Positions 34,588 through 46,427 of a stretch of DNA of 64,000 bases are shown one piece after another; the stretch's first letter is position 1, and each line of letters begins with the position of its first letter. Both the position numbers and the translations under genes were made by a program. This DNA comes from Hirsutella rhossiliensis (Eukaryota; Ascomycota; Sordariomycetes; Hypocreales; Ophiocordycipitaceae), in the NCBI RefSeq assembly GCF_020360975.1, contig NW_025408667.1, positions 3,968,001-4,032,000 on the forward strand, in the 5' to 3' direction. Below the pieces are notes generated by a model that did not search any database, was not told the DNA's origin, and saw only the letters and a program-made list of their open reading frames with translations.

Positions 34588-37316
34588 GCGCTCCGCTGCG
34601 ACTGGTGTAAACGTATCTTCGGCATGGGATAACCTACTCGAACTGGAACAGTCTCGACGCCGGATAGCAGAGAGGGCCGTTTTTTTATGTACCAATAGTG
34701 GCATGACTGGAGCCAGGGTGGAAGGAAAATATACTGCAAAGGCATATGTGGTTTTGTTCAAAACAGCGAAGAGGGAGCCCCAACTGAGTGAAACTAACGG
34801 GCTATCGGGTTTGCGCAATCGCAATGAATGGGCGTCGGAAGCCTGCACTATGGTGGTCACGACAAAATTCAGCTCTGGCACCGCAGAGAAATAAAGGGAC
34901 AGGATTGATTCAAGATGCTGGTCGTCGAGTCGACGAGGCCCACGAGGTCATGAAAGGGCATTTCGATGTACCTACCCAAGACGAGTTGAAGGCGTGGGCA
35001 GCAACGAGGGAAGACGTCAGCTGAGCCAAGGCGTTTTTTGACACTTTAAAAGGTGCAGATGTTCAGTCGGGGAAACAACTCTCATTTTGTAGTTCGTCTT
35101 GGAATTTCGTGCTTCTCGCTCCGACAATTTGGTCTACTACCTCTGCCTTCCCCCCTGGTCCTGGAAACGCCGTCCGAAGCCTCGAGGCCTCGGAGAAATC
35201 AGTTGAAACGCCAGGGACTGCTTTGCGTCACGAGACGGCCTTGTACGAAGGGTAGTAGAGTTACATCTCTCGCGGACGTAACCCTCGTAATCGACTCGAG
35301 AGTCGAGACAGCCAGCTTCAACACCGAGCATTAATTGACAGCCAAGCCAACTTTGGAATCCGCGTTTGATACACTCGTTGGCCCCATCTTCTACGAAGCC
35401 GACGGGGCTCCCCATCGGTCGAGTCTTCGAGTCCGGCGTCTCAGATCTCGGGTCTTGCCAATGCCAGCCCCGGTGGGTTTTGCTTAGCTCGTAACGGAGC
35501 GCCTGTTTTAAAGTCGCTTGTGGTTGCGGGAGGCTCTGTTGTGCGATAGATTGCAGCTTATCCACCATTGCCTCGCCTTCTACGAAGCCTGCTGCGGATC
35601 ATTCTTGGTTGGCAAGTTGACACCGGAGAACATGGAAGACTACGGATAGAGAAAGACCAAGCCAAGGCAAGCCTGTTACGGCCTTCAGCAATCGGTTCAG
35701 ACGGCGCTTCTTGAGATTGTGCCGCCTAAACGCAAGACTTCGGGTAAGCAGATCATGTTACTGAGGGACAAGGGCGGCACGCCCGCGGGGATGCTGCGTG
35801 GAAATAGACTGTTGAATGTGGATCAAGGCAGGCATCTGGAGGGCGGGAGCGGAGGCATTAAGACTTAAGCTCATTGTGCGAGGAAGCATGATAGCTAGGT
35901 GGTCTTGGGCTAAGTCGAGGTCAGTGCAATGGGACGAGGGGGTGGGAGAGCGAGCTGTTGATGTAGGAAGTTCAAATGGACGAACGCCTTGTCGTCAATT
36001 ACTGGGAACAACCATCTCCGCCGCCAAGAGCACGCCGACATACGCTCGCAGATACTGTTTCCCTTGTTTTTAAAGTTGCTCGAAATAGACTCAAACACTG
36101 GTCCGGGATCCCAGAGTTATGGCTTGACACGTCTCGCCTCTCGCCTCTCGAGACAAGGGGCCGCGGGGACTAACAACGGCGACTTGCTCTCGGCAGGGGC
36201 CTGTCCACACGCCGTCGTTCGTCTGTAGTGGCCCGCAGAAGCGCCCTTTGGATGTTTCTCTTGACGGCGCCCGCGCGCAACGTCACTCGGACGGAAAAGA
36301 ACAGGCCCTGGCGCCTTTATTCGTGGCATAGGTGCCGCTGCGGAGCCCGTGGCCCCCTCGGGGGTCCGAGCGACTCCTGAATAGAAATGCTGAGAGAACC
36401 AAGACCAGCAGGGCGTAACCGGCCGACCACTGGTTTTTTCCGGAGCGCTTCCAGATTATAGAGCCGCTCTTTGAAGCCTGGCTTAGGGGTACGTGGTTGC
36501 AGGCCGTGCTCAATATCCGCGTGGGCACGAGATCCAGGAGGCCCTTATTTCAACTCCCTCGAGTGGCTAACTTGGCTGCCTCTGTAAAGAAAGGACCCCG
36601 AGCTGTTGCAGATGGGGCCACCGGTAGCGCCATGACAGGTCATAAGTTACAAACCCGCAACTGCTAAAGCTGTTTGACAGCTTGAAGATCAGAAAATAGC
36701 TCTTCGCACCACACCCTCTCCGCTCGGAACGGCCGTATGAGCCAAACCAATCGCTTTCCACAGACAACATTAGCCTCGAAACATTGGTGTACTGCTCCAA
36801 TTTTCGTCAATGCTAATTCACCGCCGTGAAACGAGTGTGCCTGGCAGGGCTATGCAGTATGGATTCGCTCCCAGCCACCCACTTGAGGCTGTCTTGCTGC
36901 CAACTCCCCTTCCCATACGCGATGCGCAAGCCATGAGTAATGCCAAAAAACGGACAATTCGAGATCCGATAGTGACATTTTTCTTGTCTCCGCACCCCAG
37001 TATTCACAATATTCTCCGGCGCTGCTCCATGGTCAGGACTCATAGCTTAATACATACAGCCTCGTTGCCACTCAACCTCATCCCCGCCCTGTCACATCTG
37101 TCCCTCAGCCTATCTTATTCACAAAATACGAGAATAGTCACGATTATCGTCATAGGTCCTTTTGGCTGTTCTTGTTCTTACGAGTTTGTATTTTAAATGG
37201 CAAAGGGCCCGGGAACTATGCCGGTCTTACCACGTCGCTCGCTCGTTTAGCTTCGTGACAATTATTACTTTACTTTTCTTTCTACTCTCTTATACCGTCT
37301 CAAACATTCACTTCTC
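34588..37316. other. 2.7-kb gene-poor stretch
   Basis: From the SEC61 3' end to the lipase start. Short frames on both strands have no domains. I see no LTR, terminal repeat or RNA gene. It may hold a gene with many small exons or a long non-coding transcript, but nothing supports that directly. Confidence 0.4.
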
Positions 37317-38621
37317 ATGATGCTTTCCAACGCTGGTTCGGTATGAGCTCCATTTTCCGCAAACCCTCTCTCCTTCGTTCTGTTCACCACTAACTATACC
37401 AGTTTGGCACTGTCCTTCTTGCTGGACTTGCAGCTGGAGCCAAGACTCCTGGTACATCGTCCACAAATCTCTCGACATGACCAACTCGGTCATCCACTAC
37501 AACCCTTCCGCTAACGAACCTGTCATCTCAGTGTCACAGGAACGGTTCGACCAGTTTGTGCGATATAGTCAGATTTCCTCCGCCGCGTACCAGAAAAGCT
37601 GCGCTGCACCGCCGCAAGGCATCAAGCTGGTGAAGGAGCTGTCCGACGCTGCGACCAACACGGAAGGCTTCATCGCCGTAGATGGAGCAGCCAAGGAGAT
37701 GATTGTGGCGCTTCGTGGCACGTCGAACTTACCAGACGCCTTCACCGACCTAAACTTTGTCCAGACCGACTACCAAAGCCCGGGTGTGAGGGAATGTAAC
37801 GGGTGCAAGGTGAGAGGACCGCGGACATATATGAGACAGCTCAACTATTCATACCGCCTCAAATTCTTGGTCTCAGCAAAGATGAAGCCCCAGACTCTAC
37901 GCCTAACACCTCCGAAGCTGCTCGAAACAGCTCCATGTGCCCACCTTGGCTGACAGCTCTTTTCTACCCAGGTACATGGTGGATTCCTGGCTGCGTGGAA
38001 CAGTATCGCCAACGAAACCATCTCGACCGTGCAGAGCGAGCTCGCCGCCAACCCAGGCATGAGGGTGACTGTCACGGGGCACTCGCTTGGAGGCGCCCTC
38101 GCATCCCTTGCAACCATGTCACTTAACGGCTCCGGCATCGAAACGACGACCTTTACCATGGGCCAGCCCCGTACGGGCAACCAGGCCTACGCCGACTTTG
38201 TCGACCAGAAGGCACCCAATTTTGTCCGCATCACGCACTCCAACGACGGCGTGCCGCAGATCCCTCCCCGCATATTGGGCTACCAGCACCATTCCGGAGA
38301 GGTTTGGCAGCCGGAGAAAGCGGTGCCCCAGGAGACATTCCAATGCGAGGGCCAGGAACCAGGTGTAAGCAAAGTCCAATCGAATCCTCGAGCGTCGGGG
38401 TGGCCATGGCGTACCGTTTCAATACAGAAAGGAATGAGAGACTGATCATGATATTACAGGACTGCAACAACTCTGTCCCGGGGCTGGGTGTCAACCTTGC
38501 CCACCTCTCTTACATGGGCGTCCAGATGGGTGACTTGCCCGGCAACGCAAAGATTTGCGGCGACGAAGAGAAGGGCCTGCTGGGAACGCTGCTCGGCTTC
38601 GTTGGTGTTGGCACAACTTGA
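37317..38621 (+). CDS. Secreted class 3 lipase
   Basis: Five exons, 37317..37340, 37403..37451, 37532..37809, 37972..38364 and 38460..38621, 301 aa. Alpha/beta-hydrolase of the Lipase_3 family, hydrolysing triacylglycerols outside the cell. Exons 1-2 encode a signal peptide (MMLSNAGSFGTVLLAGLAAGA). SQERFDQFVRYSQISSAAYQ is the usual start of the mature fold. The nucleophile is in TVTGHSLGGALASL (Ser near residue 155), the acid in HSNDGVPQIPP and the histidine in YQHHSGEVW. Cysteines in CNGC and near CEGQEPGDCNN fit disulfides. Intron 2 (37452-37531) contains GCTAAC then ATCTCAG and is required to keep the leader in frame. Confidence 0.9.
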
Positions 38622-39829
38622 AGACTGTTCCATTCAACCTGGAGCCGAAATCCAAGAGCAGGCGCACTTAGAATACGCTTGGAGGAATGAACGCGAGCTG
38701 TCTTGACGATGTTCACAGTTGTTGATGGAATTTAAGCCGTCAGGCACAGCTTGGTTTACTTTACTCATGTTCACGTATGTATTATGGCCGACGAGCAAAT
38801 GCAAATCGAAAAAGGTATATATTCACCGCAAGTGTCCTTCCATTTTATGGGGAAGGATGCCATTTACCGGGAATTTTCTACCCGCCGGTCTACGGATTGA
38901 TGACCCGTTGGTCAGATGTAAATTTCATTATAGCTCTGGCGGAAAGGAGCAAAGAGACGTACTGTAGAGTAATCCGAGTCAGTTTCTGAAATGCAACCCT
39001 GCGGTAAAGCTACGTGCCTGTACTTTGTGACAGATTCTACGGTACGGGGTCATGGCAAGAAACTGTTGACTGAAGCGGCCACTCGCTGCATTAGATAGTT
39101 TCTTTTAAGAACCCCCCCCCTAAGATCATGTAACGTTTTCTCTCACTCCCCTGTCTTCTCTTCTCTTCTTCCCTGGTGTCAAGACACGGACAGCTCCTGC
39201 GGTGCGCATATATCGTTCAGCGGGCAGGTGTGCAACGCCTGTATAAGTGGATGAGTCGAGACCAACAGCACAAACGGGCCCAATAAACACTCGACACGCG
39301 AGCACAGGAATCCCGGGCGTTTAATTTAGCTAGTCTTTTGGTGTCTCCGTCCGTGAGGCAAATTTGCGACGCCAGCCAACGGCATGTGCAATAAGTCCGC
39401 AACTCCGCATGTACAACAGAGGACTGGTCAGCTGTTGACCAGCTTCAGAGCTATTCTTGAGATGGCTGTCGAAAGTCTCCTTGGCAGCAGAAGATGAACT
39501 TTTTTGATTGACGTGACGTGGACTTGTTAGGGTTCGTACATGTTGGATCGCAATGGGCAGCAGTTGCCACGGGGACCTTTTCGAGAGCATCATGAGTTGT
39601 AGTTGATACGGGAGCTGCTGCGTTTCACCCTGCCGCACCCTACAACTGGCAACGAGCTTTCATTTGGGTGTATATAGTTCGGATACTATTCTCAATTGAC
39701 TGGCGCTATCCAGGCTGCTTTGCAGCCGTGATGCCTGGTGTGGGACACAGCTGTCCGGCAGCGAGGTAAGTTAGCTATTAAAAGAAGGGTAAATGTAATC
39801 TATCTTGAATAACCGGCTGAGTAGTATTC
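38622..39829. other. Intergenic between lipase and DHA2 transporter
   Basis: Convergent 3' regions. A run of C lies at about 39111-39120. No gene or repeat recognised. Confidence 0.4.
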
Positions 39830-41566
39830 TTAAGCCCTCGCTGATACCTCTTTACTCTTCTTACTCTCGTCCTCCTCGGTACTCGGTACTACAGCCTCTT
39901 TATTCTCTTCGAGGCCATAATCAGTGTCTAGCTGTTTTCTCAGCTCCACGTCGCGCTCCGCGCCGACGGCGAAGAAGCTAAAGAGGCTGATGCCCAAGCA
40001 AACCCACCAAATCACCCTCAGACTCTGTGTGTAGACGTCGAGGACCTGGCCCCAAACGACGGGGTTGGGTGTATTGTACAGTGCATGCGCCTGACTTGCA
40101 AACGAGTAGGCAGCGCCTCCCTGTAGCTGAGACCGGAGCGACTCATTGGAGATGTGATCGAGGTTCTTGTCGAAAACGGCATTGAAGATGACGCCGGGCA
40201 TAACGACGCCCCAGATATAGCCAAAGGTGCGGACGAGGCTATACGTGGCCGCGGCTGCCGCCACGTCTGTCTCCGGAAGCGGAGCCATGACGGCGGGCAG
40301 CAGGGTGGACATGACGAGTCCGGCGCCGGCGCTGTTGACGAGCTGGAACAAGACCCAGGCGACCTTGGGCGTGACAGCGTCAAGACGAGTGAACAGACCG
40401 AAGGCCAAGGCTGAAAGACCAAACGCGACGGCATGCAAAGGCCGGTAGACACCGAGAGTGCTGAGCAGGATGCCGCCCAGGATGGCGAAGACCAGCGAGC
40501 CCATGGCAAAGGGCAGGAAGAAGGTGCCTGACTCCTGAACCGTCGTGCCTTGGACGGCCTGTAGGTAAACGGGAAAGAAGTAAGAGATGGCCTGGACAAG
40601 CACCGACGACGTAAAGGTCAGTAGTAGCGCCGTGGCTGATGTGCGGTTGCCAAATAGCCGCGGCGGCACGCTGGGCACGCTGGCAAGGAAGACCTGATGG
40701 GCGAGGAAGGCGAGCCAGCCGATGACACCGAGCACCAGCGGCACGATGATGCGCCATGACGACCACGGGCGCTCGACACCGCCCTCGACGAGTCCGATGA
40801 GCAAGGAGACGGTGCTGGGGATGAAGATGAGGTTGCCGACATAATCGAGTTGCTGGGCCCGGGCCGCCAGGGTCCCTCGCCGTGAGTCGGCACTATTATC
40901 GACATTGCCGGTCCCGACGCTCATAAAGAGAAGCAGACCGGCGAAAGACAGGCCACAGAAGGGGAGGTTGAGGTAGAAGATCCAGCGCCAGTTGGACGCG
41001 GCCAGAGCGCCGCCAACGGGGGGCCCAATGGCAGCTGCGACGCCCGACCATGAGAACAGCAAGCCAAGGTACTTGCCGCGCTCTCGTAGCGGCACGAGAT
41101 CGCAGCAGACAATGTCGAGCAGGACATACATGCCGCCGGCGCCGGCGCCCTGGATGGTGCGGCCGGCCAGCAGCATGGCGACGCTCTGGGCGGCGCCGCC
41201 GAGGGCGCTGCCGAGGGCAAAGAGGGAGACGGCGGCCACGAGCGGGCCGCGGCGGCCGAAGGCATCGGCAAGCTGCCCGAAGAGCGGCTGCAGCACGCAC
41301 GAGGCGGCGACAAACGAGTTGGCGATCCACACGTACTGCCGTGCTCCGCCAACCTCGGCCGTGATGGTGGGCAGTGCCGTTGTGATGATGGCCACGTCGA
41401 GGGCCGAGATGAAGGCGAGCAGGCACAACGACACGAAGATTCCCCAGAAGCGAACGCCGTGCTTGGGCCGGGGGCTCATTTTTGCCTCGCTGTTTGGCTG
41501 CGCGGTGTTCTCCCCTGCGCCCTCGTGCTTGATGGTCTCCATCCCTTTTCTTGGGTCGGATGACAT
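39830..41566 (-). CDS. DHA2-type MFS drug exporter (14 helices)
   Basis: Single exon, 578 aa from the ATG at 41566 (MSSDPRKGMETIKHEG). An in-frame ATG at 41602 would add 12 residues. Drug:proton antiporter of the 14-helix DHA2 group, plasma membrane. Visible are FISALDVAIITTALPTI in helix 1, motif A GQLADAFGRRGPLV, the antiporter motif C SWSGVAAAIGPPVGG in helix 5, and a hydrophilic Lys/Glu-rich tail. Such exporters often sit in secondary-metabolite clusters; here a P450 and a broken polyketide synthase lie 6-12 kb away, now separated by a gypsy element. No frame break. Confidence 0.92.
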   Translation of the reverse strand: MSSDPRKGMETIKHEGAGENTAQPNSEAKMSPRPKHGVRFWGIFVSLCLLAFISALDVAIITTALPTITAEVGGARQYVWIANSFVAASCVLQPLFGQLADAFGRRGPLVAAVSLFALGSALGGAAQSVAMLLAGRTIQGAGAGGMYVLLDIVCCDLVPLRERGKYLGLLFSWSGVAAAIGPPVGGALAASNWRWIFYLNLPFCGLSFAGLLLFMSVGTGNVDNSADSRRGTLAARAQQLDYVGNLIFIPSTVSLLIGLVEGGVERPWSSWRIIVPLVLGVIGWLAFLAHQVFLASVPSVPPRLFGNRTSATALLLTFTSSVLVQAISYFFPVYLQAVQGTTVQESGTFFLPFAMGSLVFAILGGILLSTLGVYRPLHAVAFGLSALAFGLFTRLDAVTPKVAWVLFQLVNSAGAGLVMSTLLPAVMAPLPETDVAAAAATYSLVRTFGYIWGVVMPGVIFNAVFDKNLDHISNESLRSQLQGGAAYSFASQAHALYNTPNPVVWGQVLDVYTQSLRVIWWVCLGISLFSFFAVGAERDVELRKQLDTDYGLEENKEAVVPSTEEDESKKSKEVSARA

Positions 41567-42183
41567 TGAGTGCGGCAGGGGAAGGGACGGTAGACAGCTC
41601 AAGGGTAGGGGGCGCTGCAGAGAAGCAAGAGGTGGAAGGGTTGAGGGATGGATGCGAGCACGAGCGTCCTTTGATTTTTTGTGATAGTCAAGGCCATGTA
41701 TAGGACCTGGACCACTAAGAACTTGCTGGAACTGCCGCTACATATATCAATGGGCCTTGGGGACGGCACTTGAAGCCGGGCTCTCCTGCAGTAGCTTTAC
41801 CAACATGGTCAAGGTGCTCATGGGTTGGTTGATGTGCCTCGCCCGGCTCGTTCAAGTCCGGTTTGGGGACCAAGGATTCAGTCAACCTGCAGGCTGCGCT
41901 CATTCTGTACTCTGTCCGAGTTGGGCTGGACCAACTAATTAAAGGCACCCTCAGGGGCCTGTGTTGGTCAGCCTGGCAACAATCTACGTGGCGAGGGGGC
42001 AGCCGTTGGCCCAACTTGCATATGCACAGAGACGGCTCTTCCGTACTCGGTAGGTAATTTGCAAGGGTAGTAAGATTGTTTGCTAATAAACTGCGTGCTT
42101 GCGTTATGCGGTGTTCAAAAAACGACGCCCCCGTCCGCACCTGTTCTATGAGAGAGGGGGGGGGGGGGTTGTTCACCCCTTGC
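41567..42183. other. Upstream region of DHA2 exporter, up to gypsy element
   Basis: Promoter side of the exporter gene. A G homopolymer of about 13 lies at 42156-42168, just before the retrotransposon target site. No gene seen. Confidence 0.45.
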
Positions 42184-42188
42184 GTGCC
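42184..42188 (+). repeat. Target-site duplication GTGCC (left)
   Basis: GTGCC directly before the 5' LTR is repeated at 47963-47967 directly after the 3' LTR. Confidence 0.9.
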
Positions 42189-42351
42189 TGTGAGGGAACG
42201 ATCATGTGACTTTCATACTTTATGAAAGGTCCCGCTTTTATTCATGTAAATAGCGAAAGTCAGAGTCTTCCTTAGGAACCTCTTTCTCTCTTGTAGACAA
42301 TCACTTTACCCAAGTCGCACTCGACCTTGTTCGTGCACTTGTACCGTCACA
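42189..42351 (+). repeat. 5' LTR of gypsy element
   Basis: 163 bp with TGTGA/TCACA inverted ends. Carries tttattcatgtaaata at about 42236-42252 as a possible TATA region. GTAGACAAT at 42293-42301 is the presumed start of the R region. Confidence 0.93.
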
Positions 42352-42352
42352 T

Positions 42353-42361
42353 ATTGTCTAC
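42353..42361 (+). promoter_or_regulatory. Self-priming primer-binding site (Tf1-like)
   Basis: ATTGTCTAC starts two bases after the 5' LTR. It is the exact reverse complement of GTAGACAAT inside the LTR (42293-42301). In the fission-yeast element Tf1 the first bases of the mRNA fold back on the primer site in this way and no tRNA is used. I inferred the mechanism from this 9-base match and from the chromovirus relationship. Confidence 0.65.
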
Positions 42362-42598
42362 CGACTACCCTTCCTCAATAGACCACTGTCCGCGACGTGA
42401 CTATTGATTTCGATACCTCTAACCTCACCAAAACACCCTGCAACCAAATTTCCACCTAAACCACCACCACCGCACCAAATTCACCAATCAACGAATCAGC
42501 AAACCAACAAACCAACAAATCACAATCGCAAAGTCAACTAAAACGTAACGAAACTGTCGAACGCCACCTGCACTATAGCCATCACCGTCAACAACCCA

Positions 42599-43734
42599 AT
42601 GGCTACCGCTACCCCACACCCGTCGATCGAGTGCCCCCTGCCCCTCCTCAACGCCAGCAATACCGATGAAACGTTCCGAAATGCCTTTGTTGCTAACCCA
42701 GCCGGTCTCATGAAAGAAGTCTTCCTCGTATGCAATGCCGCATACAGTATGCAAGCGGTAATCGATTCACTACGTGCCTCGACCACGACGACAAATAGGG
42801 CAATGGAGGACCTCCAAACCCGCCTAGAAAACACGCTCATTTCTAAAAGTGATGGAGACGCAATGATCGCCCGTCTTATGGCAGAAAATGAAGCGTACAT
42901 AAAGATCATTCAGTCAAAGGAGCTTCACACCGCACACCAGAACACCCTGATCCTGAGGCCTTCACCGGAGAGGACCCCACGCTTCTGCCGAATTTCCTCC
43001 AGCACCTCGAGTTGAAGCTCGAAATGAATAAAGATTGGTGGAACTCGGAACCTCAACGTATGGGATATGTCGTCTCATGCCTTAAAGGCAAAGCACATGA
43101 CCAAGTCCGCTACAACATTAAAGATGGGGTGGTTCTCTTCGACGATGTCAATGCCATAAAAACACCCTTCAGTCAGCCTTCGGGGATATTGACGCTAAAG
43201 CTACCGCCCAACTCAAAATCTTTGACATGAAACAAGGCCATAGATCCCTTACGACATTCCTCCCCGAATGGTATGCCGTCGCCAAGCTCACCGACTGGGA
43301 TAGTGGGGCGCTCATTGCTCACCTCCGACGTGCCCTCCACGACAACGTTATCTGGAGACTTTCTCACTAAGGGCAAAGATACTCCTACCGAAATTAGTCA
43401 ATTTATGGACCTTGTCCGTATCTGCGATAACGAATGCCGTCAAGTCAATGCCAATTACTTCAAGAAAAACACCGACAACTCAGCAAGTCACAATGCAACC
43501 TTACAACCCTCCACTACGCCACAATCGACGACCTCTAACGGCGGGGATTCAATGGATTTGAGCGTCATCACCTGGGGGGCCAAAGATGTCGCCTCTGGTC
43601 GTAGACCCCAAACGGAAGCAGAGAGCGGCACGCAGAGCCTATTGCACAGCGCATGGACTCTGCCATTGGTGCAGCTCAGGCAAACATCGTTCCTCAATTG
43701 CGACACCGCACCATGGAGGACGGAAAAAGTGTAG
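42599..43734 (+). pseudogene. Gypsy gag, frameshifted
   Basis: A first frame starts at 42601 (MATATPHPSIECPLP) and runs to 43015. Typical retroviral-type capsid sequence then continues in a second frame (EAFTGEDPTLLPNFL, NKDWWNSEPQRMGYVVSCLKGKAHDQV), with further changes to about 43,730. A cysteine/histidine cluster near 43,640-43,700 may be a damaged nucleocapsid knuckle. At least three frame changes occur. Confidence 0.75.
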
Positions 43735-44400
43735 TCTCCGACGGAAGTCGCCGCAGGAGACGCAAGAAAAAGGGCGATCTACTGCTCTCTTCTCTGGACA
43801 CTAACCAAGCTCATTTGCTACTGCCTTGTAACCTAATCGAAGACAATTCCACTCTGATTAAAACCGAAGCAATGCTTGACTCAGGTGCCACTGGAAAGGG
43901 GTTTGTAGACGAATCCTTCGCGCACGCCAACAAACTCACGCTTTATGAACTACGAAACCGTCGCCGGCTGAACGTAGTCGATGGAAGACCCTCCTCGGCT
44001 GGCGATATCACTCATGTGGTGAAACTCAACATGGAAATCAAGGGACACAGGGAGAAGATGCTATTTTACGTAACGAAGCTTGGGAAGTACAATGTCATAC
44101 TCGGAAAACCCTGGCTGACAGATCACAACCCAATCGTCAATTGGAGCACGAATGTGGTCACTTTCAACTCTGATCACTGCCGCAAATACTGCATGGAGAA
44201 AGGACAATACCAACTGCCTGTTTCTGGAGCTCCCTCTTTGTCAATTTCTGCAACCACGACTATACTGGCACGCCCATCAATCCCCCGAAGAGTCGGCGCA
44301 GCCGCATTCCATATGCTGACCAAAACCGCGACGTCGACGTATTCTCACTATCACTGTATGAGATCGACAAAGGCTGGCTGAACTTGGAGTCATCACAGAA
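43653..44400 (+). pseudogene. Gypsy aspartic protease segment
   Basis: Open frame with the protease active site AMLDSGATGKGFVD, and YNVILGKPWLTDHNPIVNW, the conserved end of gypsy proteases. The frame ends before the reverse transcriptase, which continues in other frames, so it is part of a broken polyprotein. Confidence 0.8.
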
Positions 44401-44733
44401 GCCTCCACCTTCGTAGAACCTAAAGCACGCCGAAGGGTCCGATTCGACTCTGCACTCACAGACATGGACAAGATGAACCGAGAACTCCAGCTACAGGACG
44501 GAATCACCTCCCTTGACCCCAAGGACCAACAAACACAGGAACCTGAGCTTCCCGGAAAACGGCAGCCGATATGTACCTTTCAGGGCATCACTCGAAGACA
44601 TTCACAAAGCCCTCGAACCCAAGACTTTGATCGATCCTGCAACAAAAGTACCCCAACACTACCATGAATTTTTGAAAGCATTCGACCAATCAGAAGCGGA
44701 TAAACTCCCCACACCGAGACTGCGACCACGAAA

Positions 44734-46427
44734 TTGAACTTCAACCTGGAACGACTCCACCACATGGACCTCTGTACGGGATGTCACAAGACGAACTTCT
44801 CGTCCTCCGGAAATTCCTTCAGGAAAACCTTGATAAGGGTTTCATACGCGCTAGCACCTCACCGGCAGCCTCGCCAGTGTTATTTGCAAAGAAACCAGGA
44901 GGGGCCTTCGTTTTGCGTGGACTACCGAGCTCTTAACGCGATAACCATCAAGAACCGTTACCCCCTACCGTTGATCCAGGAGACCCTTTCCCAGCTAAGC
45001 CAAGCCAAGTATTTCACCAAACTCGATGTCGTCGCAGCGTTTAATCGAATCCGCATCAAGGAGGGTCAGGAATGGATGACGGCGTTCAACACAAGATATG
45101 GTCTCTTCGAGAGCATGGTGATGCCTTTGGACTATCAAACGCCCCGGCTACCTTTCAAGCTCGAATTAACGAAGTCTTACGCCCATTCCTTGATAGATAT
45201 TGCACGGCCTACATCGACGACATTCTCATCTACTCAGACGACCTTGCCACCCACAGACTCCACGTCAAATCAGTACTCCAAGCACTTGAAGCCGCAGGCC
45301 TACAACTTGACGTCAAGAAATGCGAATTCGAGACTACTGAAGTCAAATACCTGGGCATGATCATCTCAACCACTGGAGTACGGATGGACCCAGAGAAAGT
45401 CAACTGTCTCATCAACTGGGAGGCCCCTATCAATGTCAAAGATGTCCAAGCCTTTTTAGGATTCTCAAATTTCTACAGACGGTTCATCAAGGGATTTTCA
45501 CGCATCGTACGACCACTTGTTGCCCTGACACGGAAGCTAGTCAAATGGAACTGGACTTCATCTTGCCAAGAAGCATTCGATATGCTCAAAAATAGCTTCA
45601 CTTCAGCGCCAATCCTCAGACACTTCGACCCCGCAAGAGAAGTGTTTGTCGAATGCGACGCGTCCGATTTTGTGTCTTCGGGTATTCTCTCCCAGGAAGA
45701 CGATCAAGGAGTGCTACACCCAGTGGCTTTCATGTCCAAAAAGTACGACCCGGCCGAGTGCAATTACGAGATATATGACAAAGAACTTTTGGCTATTGTA
45801 CGCTGCTTCGAATGCTGGAGACCCGAACTCCAAGGCACACACCACCAGATTACAGTCATCACTGACCATGCCAACCTTCGATATTTCATGACAACCAAGC
45901 AACTTTCAAGACGACAAGTCAGGTGGAGCGAATTCCTATCACAGTTCCAATTCGCTATCAAGTCAGTGCCTGGGAAAGAGAACGGAAAGCCTGACTCACT
46001 CACACGGAGATCACAAGACTTACCGAAAGATGAAAATGACGACCGCATCCAGTACCAACAACAGTCGCTGCTTAAGCCTTCCAACATAGACTCCTCTGTA
46101 CAAGAACAACTAAGGCTTGACCCCGAGCTCTCAGAGCTCTTTGCAAATCTCTCCTGGGAACAAGAGATTGCACTATGTCCCGCCATTCTTGACGAAATTC
46201 AGCCAGAACCAATCAACCACAAAATCACAAGACTTCTAGACAAGGGCTATGAGGAGGACGAATGGTGGATGAAAATCAGGGACGAGATGCTCAAACCCCA
46301 TGGAATTCCCCACTCAAAGGAAGTTTCTATCGGAATGCATGATAAACGAAGGCCGATTATATTTCCGAGAGAGGCTATACGTACCCGCAGGCGAACTACG
46401 GACCCTTCTCACTCAACTCGCCCATGA
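44734..46427 (+). pseudogene. Gypsy reverse transcriptase and RNase H
   Basis: Reverse transcriptase begins in one frame ([22 protein letters not shown], near 44,910) and switches at about 45,130 to the frame 45072-46427. That frame has LSNAPATFQ, the active site YIDDILIYSDD and the RNase H residues VECDASDF, plus NYEIYDKELLAIV. Catalytic residues are kept. The frame ends in the linker before the integrase. Confidence 0.9.

Noticed and set aside
33466..34881. 471-codon minus-strand frame
   Set aside because: Antisense to SEC61; no homologous motif.
37477..37953. Lipase start at the ATG at 37477
   Set aside because: Would lose the signal peptide encoded by exons 1-2, and the segment has a branch point and acceptor typical of an intron; kept only as an alternative.
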